Origin: an uncultured Clostridium sp.
GTDB taxonomy: Bacteria; Bacillota; Clostridia; Lachnospirales; Lachnospiraceae
Direction: 5' to 3'
Assembly: GCA_900538475.1 (NCBI GenBank)
Contig: UPYT01000003.1
Location: 1-64,000 of the forward strand
Length of the DNA: 64,000 bases
Shown here: positions 57,929 to 64,000 of the stretch, in pieces
How positions within the stretch are numbered: position 1 is the stretch's first letter
Layout: each line of letters starts with the position of its first letter
Program-made: the position numbers and the translations under genes
Notes under the pieces: model-generated
The model's database searches: none
Told to the model about the DNA's origin: nothing
Seen by the model: only the letters and a program-made list of their open reading frames with translations

Positions 57929-59032
57929 ATGAAAAAGAAAGCGTTATCTCTGCTGCTTGCAGCAACAACTGTTACCACTCTTCTTGCCGGCTGTGGAGGA
58001 AAAAAAGAAGAGGCTCCGGCAGCAACAACAGCAGCGTCGGCAGAGGCGGAAAGCACAGCTGGCGGTCAACCAGAAGGCGAGATTGATAAAAGCCAGTTGA
58101 TTACCATTTATACAAACAATGGTTCAGAAGGCCGGGATGTGTGGCTGGTGGATCGAGCTGCTGAAGCAGGTTATAATGTGCAGGTTGTCGGCCTGGGCGC
58201 TTCAGATGTAGCGAATCGAATGATTGCAGAAAAGAACAATCCCCTCTGCGATGTGGTTTTTGGTCTGAACAGTATCGAATTCGAAAAGCTGAAAGCACAG
58301 GATTTGCTCCAGACCTGGGAACCAGACTGGACAGATGGGGTAGATGCATCCCTGATAGATGCAGATGGTTATTATTATCCAGTAACAACAACCCCTCTGG
58401 TTATTATTACAAACAATGAATACCAGAATCCTCCGACAGACTGGGTGGATCTGACAAAGGATGAATATAAGGGACTTTACCAGCTGCACGGTTTAAGCGG
58501 CGGAACTGGAAAAACGGTATTTGCAAGTATTATTACAAGATATGCAGATCCGAATGGAGATTTGGGTATTTCTGATGAGGGATGGGCAATCGCTGAAAAA
58601 TATCTGGGCAATGCACATCTGATTGCATCTGGAGAAGATTCCATTGGCGCAGTAATCGATGGTTCTCTGCCGATTGATATGCATTGGGCATCCGGTGTTC
58701 TGACAGAGCAGAAGGTGAGAAATTATAAATTTAATATTGTATCTCCTGAAATTGGCGTTCCCTATGTAGTGGAATCTCTTGCAATTGCAAAAGGAACGGA
58801 AAATTATGATCTTTGCGTAGATTTTCTGAACTGGCTTGGAAGTCCTGAAATCCAGTTAGAGTGGTCAAATAACTTCGGAACCATTCCCTGTCAGGAGGAG
58901 GCGCTTGCAAATGCAACTGAGGATGTAAAAGAGTTAATGTCTACCTTAAAGCCGCAGGAGCTGGATTGGGGATTTATTGCAGAAAATATTGACGCATGGG
59001 TAGAAAAGGCAGAGCTTCAGTACGTTCAGTAA
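57929..59032 (+). CDS. ABC transporter substrate-binding lipoprotein (iron/phosphonate/polyamine type)
   Basis: A 367-residue extracellular binding protein. The lipobox LLAGC (Cys22) is followed by an Ala/Thr/Glu-rich spacer, then a family-1-like fold: LITIYTNNGSEGRDVW, AEKNNPLCDVVFGLNSIEF, VVESLAIAKGTENYDLCVDFLNWLGSPE. This matches the group of Fe(III), 2-aminoethylphosphonate and similar binding proteins. The GDPD gene at the end of the cluster hints at a phosphorus-containing ligand, which is only an inference. AAAGGAGAAGG precedes the ATG. Confidence 0.85.
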   Translation: MKKKALSLLLAATTVTTLLAGCGGKKEEAPAATTAASAEAESTAGGQPEGEIDKSQLITIYTNNGSEGRDVWLVDRAAEAGYNVQVVGLGASDVANRMIAEKNNPLCDVVFGLNSIEFEKLKAQDLLQTWEPDWTDGVDASLIDADGYYYPVTTTPLVIITNNEYQNPPTDWVDLTKDEYKGLYQLHGLSGGTGKTVFASIITRYADPNGDLGISDEGWAIAEKYLGNAHLIASGEDSIGAVIDGSLPIDMHWASGVLTEQKVRNYKFNIVSPEIGVPYVVESLAIAKGTENYDLCVDFLNWLGSPEIQLEWSNNFGTIPCQEEALANATEDVKELMSTLKPQELDWGFIAENIDAWVEKAELQYVQ

Positions 59033-59074
59033 CAGATAAAGATTGAGAAGGCTAAACTTTACAGGGGGTTTAAG

Positions 59075-60079
59075 ATGATTAGATTTGAGCAGATTGAAAT
59101 TAAATATGGAGATTTTGTGGCAATCAGAGACTTAAACCTACACATCAAGGAGGGTGAATTTTTCACCTTCCTTGGTCCCAGCGGATGTGGAAAAACCACA
59201 TCCTTACGGACTTTAGTAGGTTTTATTACACCGTCAAAAGGAAAAATTAAAATTGCAGATAAAGAAGTAACGCATTTACCGGTAGAGAAACGAGAAATTG
59301 GAATGGTGTTCCAGAGCTATGCTCTGTTTCCTACAATGTCCGTTTATGATAATATTGCCTTCGGATTAAGAGTGCAGAAGCTTTCAAAGGATGAAATTGA
59401 TAAAAAGGTAAGAGCAGTAGCTGCAAAAATTAAAATAACAGATGAACAGCTGAAGAAAAATGTAGCGGCTTTATCAGGCGGACAGCAGCAGAGAGTAGCG
59501 CTTGCAAGAGCGATTGTACTGGAACCGAAGATTTTATGTCTGGATGAGCCGTTGTCAAACCTTGATGCAAAATTAAGAATTGATTTACGCGATGAACTGA
59601 AACGCCTTCAGAAGGAAATTGGAATTACCACGATTTATGTTACCCATGATCAGGAGGAGGCTCTGACACTTTCAGACAGAATCGCTGTATTTAATGAGGG
59701 CTTCCTGGAGCAGGTAGGAACGCCCTATGAAATCTATAACCACTCAGCCAGTGAGTTTGTATGTAACTTTATAGGAGATATTAACAGGCTGAATCCAGCT
59801 GCAATTAGAGCTGTCAGCCAGCAGACGGCAGCGAAGCTGGATCAGGAAAAAACTGGCTTCGTAAGAATTGAACGATGTCTGGATGCTCCGGCAGAGGGTT
59901 ATGCAAAATTAGAATGTAAGGTGACGGAGCATGAGTTCAGCGGTGTATTTACAAAATATACTCTGGACTGCATGGGAGAAACGATTAAATATATTGATAA
60001 GAATGATGGATTACGTTCTTATAAAAAGGGCGATTTTATTCATTTATATATTAATCCTCATGATATTATGCAGTTTTAA
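59075..60079 (+). CDS. ABC transporter ATP-binding protein (FbpC/PotA type)
   Basis: A 334-residue ATPase: Walker A GPSGCGKTT, VFQSYALFPTMSVYDNIAFGL, signature LSGGQQQR, Walker B LCLDEPLSNLDAKLR, switch His in VTHDQEEA, and a C-terminal TOBE-like domain (about 245-334). It lies 42 bases after the binding protein and 15 before the fused permease. Codon use is A+T-richer than in the genes before 57.5 kb. Confidence 0.94.
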   Translation: MIRFEQIEIKYGDFVAIRDLNLHIKEGEFFTFLGPSGCGKTTSLRTLVGFITPSKGKIKIADKEVTHLPVEKREIGMVFQSYALFPTMSVYDNIAFGLRVQKLSKDEIDKKVRAVAAKIKITDEQLKKNVAALSGGQQQRVALARAIVLEPKILCLDEPLSNLDAKLRIDLRDELKRLQKEIGITTIYVTHDQEEALTLSDRIAVFNEGFLEQVGTPYEIYNHSASEFVCNFIGDINRLNPAAIRAVSQQTAAKLDQEKTGFVRIERCLDAPAEGYAKLECKVTEHEFSGVFTKYTLDCMGETIKYIDKNDGLRSYKKGDFIHLYINPHDIMQF

Positions 60080-60094
60080 GCAGGGAGGTACCAT

Positions 60095-61858
60095 ATGAAT
60101 TTTTTTAAAGATAAAATACAGAATGGCACTGTTAATGTTCCCGGCATATTACTGAGAGCAGCGATTCTCTGGTTTGTATTATCATTTCTGGTATTTCCAA
60201 ATGTTAATTTGATTTTAAATGTATTTATAAAAGACGGGGAATTTACGCTGAGCGCTGTTTCTAAAATACTATCTTCTGCAAGAGCGCTGAAAAGCTTGAA
60301 AAACAGCTTTATTCTTGCATGTGCCGCAGTTGTTACTGTAAATATTACAGGTGTTTTGATTGTATTGTTTACGGAGTATTTTGATATTAAAGGCGCCCGA
60401 CTGTTGAAGCTTGGATTTATGTCTACTTTGATATATGGAGGCGTGGTACTTGTTACAGGATATAAGTTTGTATATGGAGAAACAGGTATTGCAACAAAGG
60501 TGCTTTTAAATATTTTTCCAAATATGGATCCTGCCTGGTTTGTAGGATTCTGGGCTGTATTATTCATTATTACATTTTCAGGAACATCAAATCATATGAT
60601 GTTTTTGACGAATTCTCTGAGAAGCATCGACTATCATACGATTGAGGCGGCAAAAAATATGGGCGCTTCCCAGATGAAAATATTGTTCCAGATTGTGCTT
60701 CCTACATTAAAGCCAACTATTTTTGCAGTTACAATCCTGACCTTCCTGTCGGCTTTAAGTACAATGTCTGGCCCATTGATTGTGGGTGGTCCTGATTTCC
60801 AGACGATTAACCCCATGATAAAAACCTTTGCGAATATGATGACATCCAGAGATATTGCAGCATTGCTGGCGATTATTCTGGGCCTTGCAACGAGCGTTCT
60901 TCTGGTAATTTCGCAGCGCATTGAAAAAAAGGGGAATTTTATTTCTGTTTCTAAGACAAAGGCGAAGCTGGTGAAGCAGAAAATAGAAAATCCCGTATTA
61001 AATGTGATAGCCCATATCGTCGCATATTCCATGTTTGTAATTTATATGCTTCCGATTTTGAATGTGCTGGTATTTTCCTTTACAGATGGTCTGACCATTA
61101 CGACGGGAGAAATCAGACCGGATTCTTTTACTCTGGCTAATTACAGAAAGCTTTTCCAGTCTCCGGCAGCATATAAGCCCTATGTTGTCAGCACGGTTTA
61201 TGCAATTATAGCAGCGGTAGTAGTGGTGATTGTTGCATTGGTGGCAGCACGCCTGATTACGAAGGCAAAGCATAAGCTTGATAAGATGCTGGAGCCGTTG
61301 GTACTGATTCCCTGGCTGCTTCCGTCAACAATGATCGCATTGGGAATGATGATGACCTATGATGAGCCGCGGTGGAATATTGGAAATAAAGTTTTGGTTG
61401 CTACGCCGCTTATTATGCTGATTGCCTATATTATTGTTAAGATTCCGTTTTCTTACAGAATGGTTAGAGCTGCATTTATGGGGCTGGACGGGAATTTGGA
61501 AGAAGCGGCGCAGGTAATGGGCGCAAAACCTTTTTATACTATGAGAAAAGTGATTTTGCCGATCATCATGCCAGTAGTTCTTTCCGTGGTGGTAATGAAT
61601 TTTATTTCATTATTATCAGAATATGACTTATCCGTATTTTTATATCATCCCTCCTATCGGCCTCTTGGTATTGAGATTAAGCTGGCAACAGACGAAACAG
61701 CTACGATCGACGCACAGGCGATGGCATTTGTTTATACTGTTGTTCTTATGATAATTTCTACTTTTGCATTATGGCTTGGCAGATTTGGCGGTTTTGAGGC
61801 AATTAAGAATTTTGCAGTTAAGGCGGTAAATAAAATTGGCGGAAAAGCGGAAAAATAA
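60095..61858 (+). CDS. Fused two-domain ABC permease (FbpB type)
   Basis: A 587-residue membrane protein containing both permease halves, about twelve spans. EAA loops are seen twice: EAAKNMGASQMKILFQIVLP near residue 184 and EAAQVMGAKPFYTMRKVILP near residue 470. Such fusions are typical of iron and phosphonate importers. It thus pairs with one ATPase dimer. Its end overlaps the following gene by 23 bases. Confidence 0.92.
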   Translation: MNFFKDKIQNGTVNVPGILLRAAILWFVLSFLVFPNVNLILNVFIKDGEFTLSAVSKILSSARALKSLKNSFILACAAVVTVNITGVLIVLFTEYFDIKGARLLKLGFMSTLIYGGVVLVTGYKFVYGETGIATKVLLNIFPNMDPAWFVGFWAVLFIITFSGTSNHMMFLTNSLRSIDYHTIEAAKNMGASQMKILFQIVLPTLKPTIFAVTILTFLSALSTMSGPLIVGGPDFQTINPMIKTFANMMTSRDIAALLAIILGLATSVLLVISQRIEKKGNFISVSKTKAKLVKQKIENPVLNVIAHIVAYSMFVIYMLPILNVLVFSFTDGLTITTGEIRPDSFTLANYRKLFQSPAAYKPYVVSTVYAIIAAVVVVIVALVAARLITKAKHKLDKMLEPLVLIPWLLPSTMIALGMMMTYDEPRWNIGNKVLVATPLIMLIAYIIVKIPFSYRMVRAAFMGLDGNLEEAAQVMGAKPFYTMRKVILPIIMPVVLSVVVMNFISLLSEYDLSVFLYHPSYRPLGIEIKLATDETATIDAQAMAFVYTVVLMIISTFALWLGRFGGFEAIKNFAVKAVNKIGGKAEK

Positions 61859-63116
61859 AAAGAATCATCCGGGTATGAAGACTTTTTGTGGTCTGGTTCT
61901 GCTGGCACTGTCCTTATCCGGATGCAGTGAAAACAAAGAAGTGGATTTTGTAAAAAAATATAAGGTTGATTTGAATGCAGTATCTGACGTGAGTGATGTG
62001 CTTCAGAAGGCAATCAACGATCTTCCGGAGAACGGAACATTGCTTTTAAAGGATGGAACGTATCCTATATCAAGGGCTCTGGAGCTAAAAAGTAATATGA
62101 CATTAAAGCTCAGCGAAAACGCGGTGCTTTTGAATGAAGTGCAGGGGAGCTCTGCATTGATGGGCTTTAATCATCCCTTAAAGCATGATAAAGCAGAAGG
62201 AAACAGTAATATTGTGATTGAGGGAGGAACCTGGGATATGAATGGAGCTCTTGGAGACCATGGGGTTCCTGCGAATCTCCCTGAGGCAGATACGGCAGGC
62301 GCTTTGGGGCTTGCCTATGCCGAAAATATTACGCTGAGGGACATACGTTTTATTGACAGCTATAATGGGCATGTTTTGCAGCTGGCCGCAGTAGATCAGG
62401 TTTTGATTGAGAACTGCCGGTTTGAAGGGCAGGCCTTTAAGGGCGAGGGAAATAAAACAAGGGAACTGATTCAGATTGAACCAGGATCGATTAAGGGCTA
62501 TCCTTATACAAAGGTACAGGATGTGAGGCCTACGACGAATGTAGTGATTAGAAACTGTTATTTCGGAGGAAGTGAAAAGTCACCGCAGTATATGGTCGGG
62601 CTGGGAAACCACGGTCAGCAAAACGGTGTAAAATGTTCGGATATTTTGATAGAAAACTGCACCTTTGAAAATGCGGCCTGGGCCGGAATTCGATTTTGGG
62701 CTTTTGACCGGGTGAGTATCAAAAACAATACGTTCCGGATGACAGCAGACTCCGGGCAAAAAGAGAGGTATGCAATTCTGGCAGACAGCCATCCCTATGG
62801 CGCGGTTATAGAGGAAGGCGGAGCGGCAAGCACCAGTGAGCTTGTTATTGAGAAAAATACAATTGTCATAGAAGCTCCGGATGTAAAAGCTGTTGGAGTT
62901 CTTGGAAACGGCGGTTCTCCTAAAAAGCCGAAAGATATTTCTATCATGAATAATACCATTCAGTCAAATGGGGCAGAGCAGGCAATTGAACTACTCAGAA
63001 CAGAGAATTGCGTAATTGAAGGAAATCAGGTGGAAGGCTTTGAAACGCAGGTATACGCAGAGGACTGCGATGGAGAGGTAAAGACTGATTTGGAAATCAT
63101 TTATAATGAGAAATAG
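61836..63116 (+). CDS. Right-handed beta-helix lipoprotein
   Basis: A 426-residue secreted lipoprotein with lipobox LSGC (Cys30). The mature part starts with VLQKAINDLPENGTLLLKDGTYPIS, the entry of pectate-lyase-like beta helices, followed by many coils of the type NIVIEGGTW, NITLRDIRFIDS, QVLIENCRFEG, NVVIRNCYF, DILIENCTFE. It could be a polysaccharide lyase or glycosidase, or a carbohydrate-binding scaffold; catalytic residues cannot be fixed. Start: TTG at 61836 has AAGGCGG upstream and overlaps the permease; ATG 61875 is the alternative. Confidence 0.75.
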   Translation: MAEKRKNKKNHPGMKTFCGLVLLALSLSGCSENKEVDFVKKYKVDLNAVSDVSDVLQKAINDLPENGTLLLKDGTYPISRALELKSNMTLKLSENAVLLNEVQGSSALMGFNHPLKHDKAEGNSNIVIEGGTWDMNGALGDHGVPANLPEADTAGALGLAYAENITLRDIRFIDSYNGHVLQLAAVDQVLIENCRFEGQAFKGEGNKTRELIQIEPGSIKGYPYTKVQDVRPTTNVVIRNCYFGGSEKSPQYMVGLGNHGQQNGVKCSDILIENCTFENAAWAGIRFWAFDRVSIKNNTFRMTADSGQKERYAILADSHPYGAVIEEGGAASTSELVIEKNTIVIEAPDVKAVGVLGNGGSPKKPKDISIMNNTIQSNGAEQAIELLRTENCVIEGNQVEGFETQVYAEDCDGEVKTDLEIIYNEK

Positions 63117-63153
63117 ACCTGTCGGAACGGTGACAGGAAAGGAAGGTGTTACT

Positions 63154-63981
63154 ATGAATGCATTACATGCGCTGCTGGCGGAAAAGAAGGTTTTGGTAGC
63201 GGCTCACAGAGGCGTAGCAGGAGCAGATATTCCCTGCAATACTATTCCTGCTTTTGAACTGGCTTTAAAATCAGGAGCAGATATTCTGGAGATGGATCTT
63301 TTTAAATCGGCAGATGGAGAATTGTTCATTTTTCATACAGGAAAAGAACCGTTTCAGTTGGACAGACATATCGATATTACAAAATTGTCATCTGCGCAAA
63401 TCAGACAGCTGCGGCTGGTGAATGTGGATTTTAATGAAACTGCATTTGGGCTGAATACCTTTGATGAGGTTCTGGAGCAGTTTAAAAATCGCTGTATTTT
63501 GAACCTGGACAGGTGTTTTGGATTTCTGGAGGATGTGATTCGGACAGTAGAGCGTCACAATATGAAGGAGCAGATTCTGCTGAAAAATGCACCAGATGAA
63601 AATTCTCTGAAAAAAGTGGAAGCTTTTGCGTCAGAGTATATGTTTATGCCTATTTACATGGAAAAAGACACAGCTACCAGCATCATTGAAAAAATGAATA
63701 TAAATTATGTGGGCGCAGAGCTGGTTTTTGCTGACGAGAAATCTCCGGTTGCTCAGGATGAATATATCCACAGTATGCATCAGGCAGGGAAAATTTTATG
63801 GGGAAATGCGCTGGAATATAATCATAAAATTCCGTTGGCTGCAGGGCACTGTGATAATATTTCTCTTCTGGATCATCCAGATAAGGGCTGGGGCTGGCTG
63901 GCAGACAAGGGCTTTGATATTATCCAGACAGATTGGGCGGCACAGTGCTGCTCCTATATTAGAAAAAACAGAGCGTGCTGA
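63154..63981 (+). CDS. Glycerophosphodiester phosphodiesterase family protein
   Basis: A 275-residue TIM-barrel protein of the GDPD family, without signal peptide. It has the first catalytic His in VAAHRGVAG, NTIPAFELAL, the metal ligands of ILEMDL and the second His in FIFHTGKE; the usual HD there is HT, a departure from the canonical motif. Hydrolysis of glycerophosphodiesters to glycerol-3-phosphate is the family reaction. I choose the ATG at 63154 (GGAAGGTG upstream) over 63106, which overlaps the previous gene. It ends the cluster 19 bases before the window edge. Confidence 0.83.
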   Translation: MNALHALLAEKKVLVAAHRGVAGADIPCNTIPAFELALKSGADILEMDLFKSADGELFIFHTGKEPFQLDRHIDITKLSSAQIRQLRLVNVDFNETAFGLNTFDEVLEQFKNRCILNLDRCFGFLEDVIRTVERHNMKEQILLKNAPDENSLKKVEAFASEYMFMPIYMEKDTATSIIEKMNINYVGAELVFADEKSPVAQDEYIHSMHQAGKILWGNALEYNHKIPLAAGHCDNISLLDHPDKGWGWLADKGFDIIQTDWAAQCCSYIRKNRAC

Positions 63982-64000
63982 TAAAAACGGCGGCGACCGG

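Overview
The window reads as a chromosomal segment of a spore-forming, Gram-positive anaerobe of the Clostridia, most likely a gut-type Lachnospiraceae. The reasons are the sporulation block (mazG, hup, rqcP, yabP, yabQ, divIC, spoIIE, tilS, hpt, ftsH, in the Bacillus/Clostridia order), a GerA/SpoVAF-type germination protein, Thr/Ala-rich lipoprotein linkers, a DUF4250 protein and glycogen metabolism genes. No rRNA, CRISPR array, prophage or intact insertion sequence was seen. Species cannot be named from the sequence alone.

Layout. 0-4.4 kb: polar amino-acid ABC transporter (ATPase, lipoprotein, two permeases) and a cytidylate-kinase-like protein. 4.5-6.2 kb: nucleotidyltransferase and exonuclease III. 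6.4-8.4 kb: a GH13 glycogen-debranching homologue that appears to have lost every catalytic residue. 8.4-16 kb: sporulation/division/housekeeping block. 16.3-18.4 kb: an intact GH13 amylase. 18.5-18.9 kb: four tRNA genes (Tyr, Leu, Phe, Gly), with a further tRNA-Gly at 20.5 kb on the far side of a tandem-duplicated lipoprotein. 20.8-29.2 kb: LytTR response regulator, two paralogous AgrC-like kinases with complementary defects, an LRR / VWA / MoxR-ATPase trio and an MscS channel. 29.2-31.4 kb (minus strand): a two-gene restriction-modification module. 31.8-35.2 kb: clpB and hsp20 under near-identical promoters. 35.4-36.6 kb: malic enzyme. 37-39.5 kb: germination protein and L-asparaginase. 39.9-44.3 kb: DUF4250, cardiolipin synthase, CmpB-like membrane protein, PlsC, PheA. 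44.4-48.1 kb: Ppx-like protein and polyphosphate kinase. 48.4-54.7 kb: VanRS-like two-component system translationally coupled to a large exported protein and an ABC exporter. 54.9-57.5 kb: glycogen branching enzyme with a long Lys/Glu/Ala repeat tail. 57.9-64 kb: an A+T-richer cluster with a binding-protein ABC importer, a beta-helix lipoprotein and a GDPD phosphodiesterase.

The main candidates for undescribed biology are: (1) the kinase pair at 21.7-24.2 kb, where one protein keeps the phospho-acceptor histidine but has an eroded ATP site and the other keeps the ATP site but has no histidine; (2) the inactive-looking GH13 protein at 6.4 kb; (3) a dispersed intergenic repeat, six full or partial copies, with base-pair-compensating changes in two hairpins and a habit of sitting directly behind transcription terminators; (4) hairpins that bury the ribosome-binding sites of yabP and spoIIE exactly at the vegetative-to-sporulation gene junctions, with candidate sporulation promoters placed inside the hairpins; and (5) the LRR-VWA-MoxR trio. 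All functional statements rest on reading motifs by eye; no database search was run.
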